DNA from: Pseudo-nitzschia pungens
Lineage: Eukaryota; Bacillariophyta; Bacillariophyceae; Bacillariales; Bacillariaceae
NCBI GenBank assembly: GCA_037355855.1
Contig: CM074764.1
Location: 1-64,000, forward strand
Direction: 5' to 3'
Length of the DNA: 64,000 nt
The translations under genes were made by a program, and so were the position numbers. The notes beneath the pieces are model-generated. The model had not been told where the DNA came from, made no database searches, and worked only from the letters and a program-made list of their open reading frames with translations. Below, in pieces: positions 1-9,661 of this stretch. Each line of letters starts with the position of its first letter. Position 1 is the first letter of the stretch.

Positions 1-774
1 AACCCCAACCCCAACAACCCCAACCCCAACAACCCCAACCCCAACAACCAACCCCAACAACCCCAACCCCAACAACCCCAACAACCCCAACAACCCCAAC
101 AAACAACAAACCCCAACCCCAACAACCCCAACCCCAACAACCCCAACAACCCCAACCCCAACAACCCCAACAACCCCAACCCCAACCAACCCCAACAACC
201 CCAACCCCAACAACAACAACCCCAACCCCAACAACCCCAACAACAACAACCCCAACAACCCCAACCCCAACCCCAACAACCCCAACAACCCCAACCCCAA
301 CAACCCCAACAACCCCAACAACCCCAACCCCAACAACAACAACCCCAACCCCAACAACAACAACCCCAACCCCAACAACCCCAACCCCAACAACCCCAAC
401 CCCAACAACCCCAACAACCCCAACAACCCCAACCCCAACCAACAACCCCAACCCCAACCCCAACAACCCCAACCCCAACAACCCCAACAACCCCAACAAC
501 CCCAACCCCAACAACCCCAACCCCAACAACCCCAACCCCAACAACCCCAACCCCAACAACCCCAACCCCAACAACCCCAACCCCAACAACCCCAACAACC
601 CCAACAACCCCAACCCCAACAACCCCAACCCCAACCCCAACAACCCCAACCCCAACAACCCCAACAACCCCAACAACCCCAACCCCAACAACAAACCCCA
701 ACCCCAACAACAACAACCCCAACAACAAAACAACAACCCCAACCCCAACAACAACCCCAACCCAACCCCAACAA
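1..774. repeat. C4A2 minisatellite array (window-left copy, partial)
   Basis: The stretch is built almost only of CCCCAA and CCCCAACAA units in irregular order. The minus strand is therefore runs of GGGG separated by TT or TTGTT, which is favourable for G-quadruplex folding. It begins before the window. Its last ~100 bases (with CAACAAAACAAC and AACCCAACCCC variants) are the same as the ends of the arrays at 7374-7950 and 14550-15053, so it is the same module. The repeat resembles ciliate-type TTGGGG telomere DNA but is irregular. I see no gene; long Gly/Val/Leu/Trp/Cys open frames across such arrays are composition artefacts. Confidence 0.95.
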
Positions 775-2041
775 GGCCACAAATCCAATCTCAAAACCAA
801 ACTTTTGGGTTATTTCAGAGCTTTTCAGCAGACACTTGACCCATCCAAGCGTCCTTGACAGACTCAACACCTAAAAATGTGTTCAAACAATGAGTTAGAA
901 AAAGCCACACAACCTGCCAGAATCAGAGAAAATGACACAATTTGTGAGCCTGTGAGGCCACAAATCCAATCTCAAAACCAAACTTTTGGGTTATTTCAGA
1001 GCTTTTCAGCAGACACTTGACCCATCCAAGCGTCCTTGACAGACTCAACACCTAAAAATGTGTTCAAACAATGAGTTAGAAAAAGCCACACAACCTGCCA
1101 GAATCAGAGAAAATGACACAATTTGTGAGCCTGTGAGGCCACAAATCCAATCTCAAAACCAAACTTTTGGGTTATTTCAGAGCTTTTCAGCAGACACTTG
1201 ACCCATCCAAGCGTCCTTGACAGACTCAACACCTAAAAATGTGTTCAAACAATGAGTTAGAAAAAGCCACACAACCTGCCAGAATCAGAGAAAATGACAC
1301 AATTTGTGAGCCTGTGAGGCCACAAATCCAATCTCAAAACCAAACTTTTGGGTTATTTCAGAGCTTTTCAGCAGACACTTGACCCATCCAAGCGTCCTTG
1401 ACAGACTCAACACCTAAAAATGTGTTCAAACAATGAGTTAGAAAAAGCCACACAACCTGCCAGAATCGGAGAAAATGACACAATTTGTGAGCCTGTGAGG
1501 CCACAAATCCAATCTCAAAACCAAACTTTTGGGTTATTTCAGAGCTTTTCAGCAGACACTTGACCCATCCAAGCGTCCTTGACAGACTCAACACCTAAAA
1601 ATGTGTTCAAACAATGAGTTAGAAAAAGCCACACAACCTGCCAGAATCAGAGAAAATGACACAATTTGTGAGCCTGTGAGGCCACAAATCCAATCTCAAA
1701 AGCAAACTTTTGGGTTATTTCAGAGCTTTTCAGCAGACACTTGACCCATCCAAGCGTCCTTGACAGACTCAACACCTAAAAATGTGTTCAAACAATGAGT
1801 TAGAAAAAGCCACACGACCTGCAAGAATCAGAGAAAATGACACAATTTGTGAGCCTGTGAGGCCACAAATCCAATCTCAAAACCAAACTTTTGGGTTATT
1901 TCAGAGCTTTTCAGCAGACACTTGACCCATCCAAGCGTCCTTGACAGACTCAACACCTAAAAATGTGTTCAAACAATGAGTTAGAAAAAGCCACACAACC
2001 TGCCAGAATCAGAGAAAATGACACAATTTGTGAGCCTGTGA
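775..2041. repeat. 181-bp tandem repeat, 7 copies (unit 1)
   Basis: Seven copies start with GGCCACAAATCC at 775, 956, 1137, 1318, 1499, 1680 and 1861, an exact 181-bp period. Copies are nearly identical. Copy 4 has GAATCGGAG in place of GAATCAGAG, and copy 6 has AAAAGCAAAC and CACGACCTGCAAG variants. These markers allow the order to be compared between units. Short open frames here (for example 78 aa on the minus strand) are repeat-derived. The array sits directly between the C4A2 array and the TAGCATT repeats. Confidence 0.97.
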
Positions 2042-2414
2042 GGCCACAAAGCTTAGCATTTCAGCAATCAACCTATCATTTTGCAAAATCACCAAAGCTT
2101 AGCATTTGGTTAAGCAATAAGGCAAGCATTTAGCTCAGTAACAAACCAAGCTTGGCATGAAGCCCATATTTTGGCTAAGCAACAAAACTGGGGATTGGGT
2201 TCAGCAACAAGCCTAGCATTCTGCTGAGCAACAAGCCTAGCATTCTGCTGAGCAACAGGCCTAGGATTTTGGTCAGCAACAAGCCTAGCATTTTTGCTTA
2301 GCAACAAGCCTAGCATTTTACACATCAGCAAAAGCCTAGCATTTTTGCTCAGCAACAAGGCTAGCATTTTGCTGGGCAACAAGCACAGAATCTTTGGTGA
2401 TCAACCAGCTAAAG
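2042..2414. repeat. TAGCATT-type short repeat (unit 1)
   Basis: About a dozen imperfect ~24-26-bp units share AGCAACAAGCCTAGCATTTT with varied linkers (CTGCTG, TGCTTAG, TACACATC). The block starts at the last GGCCACAAAG of the 181-bp array and runs to just before the 3' end of the 683-aa ORF. The 70 bases that follow (2415-2485) are A/T-rich and would be the ORF's 3' flank. A 90-aa minus-strand open frame across it is repeat-derived and not called. Confidence 0.85.
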
Positions 2415-2485
2415 CATCTTGCGTAACACTTTGATAATTGCTTACAAACACAGTTTAACATCTATTCAAAATAAAAAGATAAGAT

Positions 2486-4537
2486 TCACTCGCCATCGCT
2501 GCTGTTTTCTGACTCATGAGCATCGTACTGTCTCAACTGATCAGGAGTCTTCAACATCACAGCTTGCTCCCAATCGTCGCCTTCAGCATACAAGAGGTAA
2601 ATTGCGAGGTCCCGTTCCGTGGTGCCAGTCTTAAATGTGCCTCCACTTCTGGTACAAAGGCGGAGCTTTCCACGGTAGTTGTAGAATCTGACACGTCTCA
2701 AGATATCAAGAAGGGTTTGTTCTCTGACGTCCTCCTCATTTTCAAGCTGTTCGTCGTCGACCTGTTCCTCGTCAACACTACCAAGCTCCGTGTGGCCTTG
2801 TGCTGCTTCTTCTAAATTTGTCATGAAGTCTCCAACCTGTTCGTAGTCTGCGAGAAACTGTCGACGACTTTCCCTTGCGGCATCAGCAGCCTCTCTGATT
2901 TCTTGTTGCTGTGCTTCGTTGAGTCCACGCTCAATGGCCAGACGCAGTGCCATGTGGTGAGCCGTTTCGAAAACACGGGCTCCGAGAGTTGGGTGGTTAG
3001 TGAGACGGATTGTTTCGTAATTCCCATTGGGATCCAGTCGAGTGGTACGATACTTGAAGTTAACAGCAGAAAAAACATGAATGTCGATCACAAACGGACT
3101 GTACCGGTAATTTTCATTGTGAAATTTTCTGTTTGCAAAAAGCTTGCTCCACTTTTTAGTTGAAGGAATGGAGATATCGTCATCTCGCTCACGACGAGTT
3201 GAATGATGCAAACCACCAATCTTGAGATTGAAAACTTTGAACCGATTGACCTCATCCTTATGATTCTTGATCAAAAGGGGGGTATCGGTAATGTAAATGC
3301 CCAGAGAATTCATCAACTCCATGTAGGCGACTCGCTTTAACGGAGTGAGCTTGTTTGATGCTCTTTCACCTTTGAAAAACGGTAGACACTGAGCAAAAAG
3401 GGCTTCGTGCATTGCAAACACAACAGATTGCGGCACTTCCATCACAATGGTGGAAGCCTTGACTCGTTTGTGGATACAAAATGCTTCGCGGACGGCATCG
3501 TACAATCCTGCTTCTCGACTGGATTCCTCAACTTTAATTCTGTATTCGTAGCGGAGCATTCCACATGTACATGGATTTTCCTTGTAAGCTTGGAGAATAT
3601 TCCCCATGTAGTGACGTGAATTCTTGAACGAGGCAAAGTTCTTGGGAATCCAAACAGATGTGGATCTCTGAATACCTTTCCAGATGTGAGCACTCTTGTT
3701 GTAAATACGAATAAGCTCGCACCTGTGCGATTCATGGTGGGATGTTAAAGTAGCCTTGATGCCACCAAATTGGTTGACGGGAATGTCAGCTTGGTAGTTT
3801 CTAAACAATGGATAAACGTAATCATGAAAACGAGGAAAATTCTTTTTCCAGTGCACCAGCAATGGTGAAACAATGGGAAAGCAAGGCTCAACAGGCTTTG
3901 TGGGAGTTTCTTCAATTCCGACATCAATCTTCACCGTAATGTCATCACCAAAACGGTCTTTGATTGACATCAACGATTCAAAGCCATAAACAGTGGCTTT
4001 CATCCCATACTGTTCGACAATAATCTCGTCCACCTCCGCATGAGTAAGTACGGACATTAGATCATACGATGAGAGACGTTTTGGGGGAGTATCGAACAGA
4101 AATTTTGGAGATCGTGCATGCTTCATTGGATGACCATAGTGGTTGCGAATGGCTTGACAGATATCGCTCTTGTATCGGCGCTTGACAGAAACATAATAGG
4201 GTCCATGTGCAACCAAACACCAAAAAGACCGGGGCTTGTATGACGGAACAGTCTTCCCAATGTCCCAGTGAGACTTTGTGATGAGTTGGAGTACGGATAA
4301 TCGTTGAGTCTGAAAGAAAACATAGTCAATGTCAATGTAATCATAGCAGAACTCATACCAGTCATCATCATCAGAGTTGTGGTGAGGAGGGTTTATCTTT
4401 GGTACCTTCTCCTGAACATTGGTTGGGTTGATTGGCATGATTGGTGTTGGTGGTAAAAATTCTGGTGTTTTTTTGCTTGGTTTTGGTTTTCCAGATTTTG
4501 AAATTGTGAGAAGAAAAAAGTGTGAGACAAAAACCAT
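2486..4537 (-). CDS. 683-aa unknown protein, possible rolling-circle-type replication initiator (copy 1)
   Basis: I do not recognise this protein with certainty. ATG at 4537 opens 683 codons with no break. Residues 1-55 are basic and Pro-rich; DDDDW (56-60) and YEFCYDYIDI (61-70) follow. Three motifs come in order: KIDVGIE (203-209), LIRIYNKSAH (275-284) and LRYEYRIKVE (328-337). That order resembles the R-I-D-x-A-x-D, Y-x-K and R-x-E-x-R landmarks of plasmid and phage replication initiators (Rep_trans and Phage_CRI type families). The C-terminal third has a charged helix (535-565), an acidic stretch (586-606) and an acidic tail. I could not pin down a catalytic tyrosine or a clean HUH motif, so the family call is inference. 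It is the only convincing gene in the 7.1-kb unit and is flanked by iteron-like arrays on both sides. The coding frame being intact in all three copies argues for selection or very recent amplification. The first ~15 residues are U-rich in RNA and could be part of an intron. Confidence 0.6.
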   Translation of the reverse strand: MVFVSHFFLLTISKSGKPKPSKKTPEFLPPTPIMPINPTNVQEKVPKINPPHHNSDDDDWYEFCYDYIDIDYVFFQTQRLSVLQLITKSHWDIGKTVPSYKPRSFWCLVAHGPYYVSVKRRYKSDICQAIRNHYGHPMKHARSPKFLFDTPPKRLSSYDLMSVLTHAEVDEIIVEQYGMKATVYGFESLMSIKDRFGDDITVKIDVGIEETPTKPVEPCFPIVSPLLVHWKKNFPRFHDYVYPLFRNYQADIPVNQFGGIKATLTSHHESHRCELIRIYNKSAHIWKGIQRSTSVWIPKNFASFKNSRHYMGNILQAYKENPCTCGMLRYEYRIKVEESSREAGLYDAVREAFCIHKRVKASTIVMEVPQSVVFAMHEALFAQCLPFFKGERASNKLTPLKRVAYMELMNSLGIYITDTPLLIKNHKDEVNRFKVFNLKIGGLHHSTRRERDDDISIPSTKKWSKLFANRKFHNENYRYSPFVIDIHVFSAVNFKYRTTRLDPNGNYETIRLTNHPTLGARVFETAHHMALRLAIERGLNEAQQQEIREAADAARESRRQFLADYEQVGDFMTNLEEAAQGHTELGSVDEEQVDDEQLENEEDVREQTLLDILRRVRFYNYRGKLRLCTRSGGTFKTGTTERDLAIYLLYAEGDDWEQAVMLKTPDQLRQYDAHESENSSDGE

Positions 4538-4642
4538 TTTTTTTTTTCATTTCGTGCGCGAGGACCTTTGTACAAGGGTTCACAAAAAAAAAGATTTTAT
4601 TCAACCGTTCGCGAACTGAAAGATTTCGTTCGAACGAAAATT

Positions 4643-4835
4643 CGAAAATCCGGGTTCCTATTGCTGCTTCGTACGTACGTACTATTTGTAATTTCGAAAA
4701 TCCGGGTTCCTATTGCTGCTTCGTACGTACGTACTATTTGTAATTTCGAAAATCCGGGTTCCTATTGCTGCTTCGTACGTACGTACTATTTGTAATTTCG
4801 AAAATGCGGGTTCCTATTGCTGCTTCGTACGTACA
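4643..4835. repeat. 52-bp tandem repeat, ~3.7 copies (unit 1)
   Basis: Starts at CGAAAATCCGGG at 4643, 4695, 4747 and 4799 give a 52-bp period. Each unit contains GGGTTCCTATTGCTGCTTCG followed by the self-complementary TACGTACGTA. The array lies ~105 bases upstream of the minus-strand ORF start, so it occupies the ORF's promoter region. The last copy carries ATGCGGG instead of ATCCGGG. Confidence 0.95.
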
Positions 4836-6890
4836 CCGAGACAATTTTGAGACATGTGTGGTGTGGGACTAAAACCCTGTAGTTTTGAGACATGTGTGGT
4901 GTGGGACTAAAACCCTGTAAATTTGAAACATGTGTGGTATGGGACTCGAACCCGATAATTTTGAGACCTGTGTGGTATGTGACTCGAACCCTGTAATTTT
5001 GAGACATGTGTGGTGTGTGACCCGAACCCTGTAAATTTGAAACATGTGTGGTATGGGACTCGAACCCGATAATTTTGAGACCTGTGTGGTATGTGACTCG
5101 AACCCTGTAATTTTGAGACCTGTGTGGTGTGGGACCCGAACCCTGTAATTTTGAGACCACTGTGGTGTGGGACCGAAACCCGATAATTTTGAGAAATGTG
5201 TGGTACATGTATGTGACTCGAACCCTGTAATTTTGAGACCTGTGTGGTGTGTGACCCGAACCCTGTAATTTTGAGACCTGTGTGGTGTGGGACCCGAACC
5301 CTGTAATTTTGAGACCACTGTGGTGTGTGACCCGAACCCTGTAAATTTGAGACATGTGTGGTATGTGACTCGAACCCTGTAATTTTGAGACCTGTGTGGT
5401 GTGTGACCCGAACCCTGTAATTTTGAGACCTGTGTGGTGTGGGACCCGAACCCTGTAATTTTGAGACCAGTGTGGGGTGGGACCGAAACCCGATAATTTT
5501 GAGACCTGTGTGGTGTGTGACCGGAACCCTGTAAATTTTGAGACACATGTGGTATGGGACCGAAACCCGATAATTTTGACACATGTGTGGTATGGGACCA
5601 AAACCCTACAGTTTTGAGACCGGTATGGTGTGGGACCCGAACCTTATATTTTTGAGACCGGTGTGGTGTGGGACCGAAACCCGATAATTTTGACACATGT
5701 GTGGTATGGGACCGAAACCCTACAGTTTTTGAGACCGGTATGGTGTGGAACCGAAACCCGTTAATTTTGAAGCCGGTATGGTGTGGGACCGAAACCCGAT
5801 AATTTTGAGACACATGTGGTATGGGACCGAAACCCGATAATTTTGACACATGTGTGGTATGGGACCGAAACCCTACAGTTTTTGAGACCGGTATGGTGTG
5901 GAACCGAAACCCGTTATTTTTGAAGCCGGTATGGTGTGGGACCGAAACCCGATAATTTTGAGACACATGTGGTATGGGACCGAAACCCGATAATTTTGAC
6001 ACATGTGTGGTACGAGTATGGGACCGAAACCCTACAGTTTTTGAGACCGGTATAGTGTGGAACCGAAACGCGATAAATTTGAGACACGTGTGGTATGGGA
6101 CCGAAACCCGATAATTTTGACACAGGTGTGGTATGGGACCGAAACCCTACAGTTTTGAGACCGGTATGGTGTGGGACCGAAACCCGATAATTTTGAGACA
6201 CATATGGTATGTATGGGACCGAAACCCGATAATTTTGACACATGAGTGGTGTGTGACCCGAACCCTACAGTTTTGAGACCGGTATGGTGTGGGACCGAAA
6301 CCCGATAAATTTGAGACACATGTGGTGTGGGACCGAAACCCGATAATTTTGAGACACATGTGGTATCGTACGGTATGGGACCGAAACCCGATAATTTTGA
6401 CACATGAGTGGTGTGTGACCCGAACCCTACAGTTTTGAGACCGGTATGGTGTGGGACCGAAACCCGATAAATTTGAGACACATGTGGTATGGGACCGAAA
6501 CCCGATAATTTTGAGACACATGTGGTACGGTATGGGACCGAAACCCGATAATTTTGACACATGAGTGGTGTGTGACCCGAACCCTACAGTTTTGAGACCG
6601 GTATGGTGTGGGACCGAAACCCGATAATTTTGAGACCTTTGTGGTGTGTGGTGTGGGACCGAAACCGGATAATTTTGAGACATGAGTGGTGTGTGACCCG
6701 AACCCTACAGTTTTGAGACCGGTATGGTGTGGGACCGAAACCCGATAAATTTGAGACACATGTGGTGTGGGACCGAAACCCGATAATTTTGAGACATGTG
6801 TGGTGTGTGACCCGAACCCTATAGTTTTGAGCCATGTGTGGTGCGGGACTCAATAATTTTGAGACCGTGTAGTGCGGGACTCAATAATTT
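4836..6890. repeat. ~38-bp tandem repeat array, about 50 copies (unit 1)
   Basis: The units follow GAGACACATGTGGTATGGGA then CCGAAACCCGATAATTTT, with variants such as GACCGGTATGGTG, GACCTGTGTGGTG and CCCTACAG or CCCTGTAA. Some carry small insertions (GTATCGTACGG, ACATGTA). The minus strand has almost no stop codons in any frame, so long His/Ser/Gly-rich open frames (up to 377 aa) arise; I treat them as artefacts because three overlapping frames are open at once. Six units (near 4943, 4981, 5058, 5096, 5216, 5368) carry GGTTCGAGTC on the minus strand, a match to the pol III B-box core. No unique spacers are present, so this is not a CRISPR array. Confidence 0.95.
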
Positions 6891-7373
6891 TTCGTCTTGG
6901 TATCAGGCCGAAAACCCAAGGGTTAAGGTTATCCCCCCCCTGGAGCCTAAGGCAATCAGCTGTAACTTTTTTTTCACTAAGTCATTTTCAAAATTTTTTT
7001 TTACCCAAACTCAACATATTTGGGTTCTAGATGCCAAGTTTGCTGAAGATATGTAAGAAAAAAATAAAAATTTTACCAAAAATTTTTAGGTCCAGCGGAG
7101 ATATTTTCAAAAATATTTTTTGGTCAAACCCAGCACATTTGGGTTGTAGACGCCATGTTTGCTCAAGATATTTCGAAAAAAAAAATTTGAAAAAATTTTC
7201 ACCCTCTAGCATTTTATATGGGGACCATAAAATTTTCTCTAAGTTTTTGCTGTTTTTTTTGACCCATTTTTTTAAGTGTCCAAGGCCACTCCCGGGTCCA
7301 GAGGGGTCTAAAGAGTAGCAAAAAGGTCTGAACGGACCTAAAAGTCCATTTTAAACTCTGGGAAAAGCCTACT
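6891..7373. other. A/T-rich spacer with an internal ~110-bp imperfect duplication (unit 1)
   Basis: No gene is seen. Two diverged copies of one ~110-base segment lie side by side (about 6994-7109 and 7110-7215): both hold CA(C/T)ATTTGGGTT then TAGA(T/C)GCCA, GTTTGCT(G/C)AAGATAT and A/T homopolymers. The end (7216-7373) has GGGGACCATAAAATTTTCTC and a C/G-rich stretch around 7285-7312, then meets the C4A2 array at CTACTAACAACC. Confidence 0.7.
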
Positions 7374-7950
7374 AACAACCCCAACAACCCCAACCCCAAC
7401 CCCAACAACCAACAACCCCAACAACCCCAACAACCCCAACAACAACAACCCCAACCCCAACCCAACAAACCCCAACAACAACAACCCCAAACCCCAACAA
7501 AAAAAAACCCCAACAACAACCCCAACCCCAACAACAACAACCCCAACCCCAACAACCAACAACCCCAACCCCAACAACCAACAACCCCAACCCCAACAAA
7601 CCCCAACCCCAACAACAACCCCAACCCCAACAACCCCAACAACCCCAACCCCAACAACCCCAACCCCAACAACCCCAACCCCAACAACCCCAACCCCAAC
7701 AACCCCAACCCCAACAACCCCAACCCCAACAACCCCAACCCCAACAACCCCAACAACCCCAACAACCCCAACAACCCCAACAACCCCAACCCCAACAACC
7801 CCAACCCCAACCCCAACAACCCCAACCCCAACAACCCCAACAACCCCAACAACCCCAACCCCAACAACAAACCCCAACCCCAACAACAACAACCCCAACA
7901 ACAAAACAACAACCCCAACCCCAACAACAACCCCAACCCAACCCCAACAA
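7374..7950. repeat. C4A2 minisatellite array between units 1 and 2
   Basis: Same CCCCAA/CCCCAACAA composition as the left-edge array. At ~577 bases it is 73 bases longer than the next one (14550-15053), and this is the whole difference between the 7176- and 7103-base unit spacings. The extra material is at the left end, in the first ~130 bases. Confidence 0.95.
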
Positions 7951-9217
7951 GGCCACAAATCCAATCTCAAAACCAAACTTTTGGGTTATTTCAGAGCTTT
8001 TCAGCAGACACTTGACCCATCCAAGCGTCCTTGACAGACTCAACACCTAAAAATGTGTTCAAACAATGAGTTAGAAAAAGCCACACAACCTGCCAGAATC
8101 AGAGAAAATGACACAATTTGTGAGCCTGTGAGGCCACAAATCCAATCTCAAAACCAAACTTTTGGGTTATTTCAGAGCTTTTCAGCAGACACTTGACCCA
8201 TCCAAGCGTCCTTGACAGACTCAACACCTAAAAATGTGTTCAAACAATGAGTTAGAAAAAGCCACACAACCTGCCAGAATCAGAGAAAATGACACAATTT
8301 GTGAGCCTGTGAGGCCACAAATCCAATCTCAAAACCAAACTTTTGGGTTATTTCAGAGCTTTTCAGCAGACACTTGACCCATCCAAGCGTCCTTGACAGA
8401 CTCAACACCTAAAAATGTGTTCAAACAATGAGTTAGAAAAAGCCACACAACCTGCCAGAATCGGAGAAAATGACACAATTTGTGAGCCTGTGAGGCCACA
8501 AATCCAATCTCAAAACCAAACTTTTGGGTTATTTCAGAGCTTTTCAGCAGACACTTGACCCATCCAAGCGTCCTTGACAGACTCAACACCTAAAAATGTG
8601 TTCAAACAATGAGTTAGAAAAAGCCACACAACCTGCCAGAATCAGAGAAAATGACACAATTTGTGAGCCTGTGAGGCCACAAATCCAATCTCAAAACCAA
8701 ACTTTTGGGTTATTTCAGAGCTTTTCAGCAGACACTTGACCCATCCAAGCGTCCTTGACAGACTCAACACCTAAAAATGTGTTCAAACAATGAGTTAGAA
8801 AAAGCCACACAACCTGCCAGAATCAGAGAAAATGACACAATTTGTGAGCCTGTGAGGCCACAAATCCAATCTCAAAAGCAAACTTTTGGGTTATTTCAGA
8901 GCTTTTCAGCAGACACTTGACCCATCCAAGCGTCCTTGACAGACTCAACACCTAAAAATGTGTTCAAACAATGAGTTAGAAAAAGCCACACGACCTGCAA
9001 GAATCAGAGAAAATGACACAATTTGTGAGCCTGTGAGGCCACAAATCCAATCTCAAAACCAAACTTTTGGGTTATTTCAGAGCTTTTCAGCAGACACTTG
9101 ACCCATCCAAGCGTCCTTGACAGACTCAACACCTAAAAATGTGTTCAAACAATGAGTTAGAAAAAGCCACACAACCTGCCAGAATCAGAGAAAATGACAC
9201 AATTTGTGAGCCTGTGA
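7951..9217. repeat. 181-bp tandem repeat, 7 copies (unit 2)
   Basis: Copies start at 7951, 8132, 8313, 8494, 8675, 8856 and 9037. The total is seven, as in the other units, but the GAATCGGAG marker is in copy 3 rather than copy 4, while the AAAAGCAAAC marker stays in copy 6. So the order inside the array has been reshuffled while the copy number has stayed at seven. Confidence 0.97.
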
Positions 9218-9590
9218 GGCCACAAAGCTTAGCATTTCAGCAATCAACCTATCATTTTGCAAAATCACCAAAGCTTAGCATTTGGTTAAGCAATAAGGCA
9301 AGCATTTAGCTCAGTAACAAACCAAGCTTGGCATGAAGCCCATATTTTGGCTAAGCAACAAAACTGGGGATTGGGTTCAGCAACAAGCCTAGCATTCTGC
9401 TGAGCAACAAGCCTAGCATTCTGCTGAGCAACAGGCCTAGGATTTTGGTCAGCAACAAGCCTAGCATTTTTGCTTAGCAACAAGCCTAGCATTTTACACA
9501 TCAGCAAAAGCCTAGCATTTTTGCTCAGCAACAAGGCTAGCATTTTGCTGGGCAACAAGCACAGAATCTTTGGTGATCAACCAGCTAAAG
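9218..9590. repeat. TAGCATT-type short repeat (unit 2)
   Basis: Same length and position within the unit as 2042-2414. The following 71 bases are the A/T-rich 3' flank of the ORF. Confidence 0.85.
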
Positions 9591-9661
9591 CATCTTGCGT
9601 AACACTTTGATAATTGCTTACAAACACAGTTTAACATCTATTCAAAATAAAAAGATAAGAT

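Noticed and set aside
1..774. True telomere at the left edge
   Set aside because: Diatom telomeres are expected to be TTAGGG; the repeat here is irregular CCCCAA/CCCCAACAA and also lies internally between units.
1358..1594. 78-aa frames in the 181-bp repeats and 60-aa frames in the LTRs
   Set aside because: They lie inside repeats and have no coding features; the LTR pair is simply the same sequence twice.
4930..5000. tRNA genes in the 38-bp array
   Set aside because: Only a T-arm-like piece is present; no acceptor stem, D-arm or anticodon arm can be built around it.
4869..6853. Long minus-strand open frames (up to 377 aa) in the ~38-bp arrays of each unit
   Set aside because: Two or three overlapping frames are open together because the unit lacks minus-strand stops; the products are just His/Ser/Gly/Val permutations of the repeat.
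4836..6890. CRISPR array
   Set aside because: Units abut each other with no unique spacers, repeat sequence drifts, and the organism is eukaryotic.
7214..8046. Gly/Val/Leu/Trp/Cys-rich open frames across the C4A2 arrays (also near 14.4-15.1 and 21.5-22.2 kb)
   Set aside because: Pure translation of TTGGGG-type repeats in all three minus frames; no start or domain.
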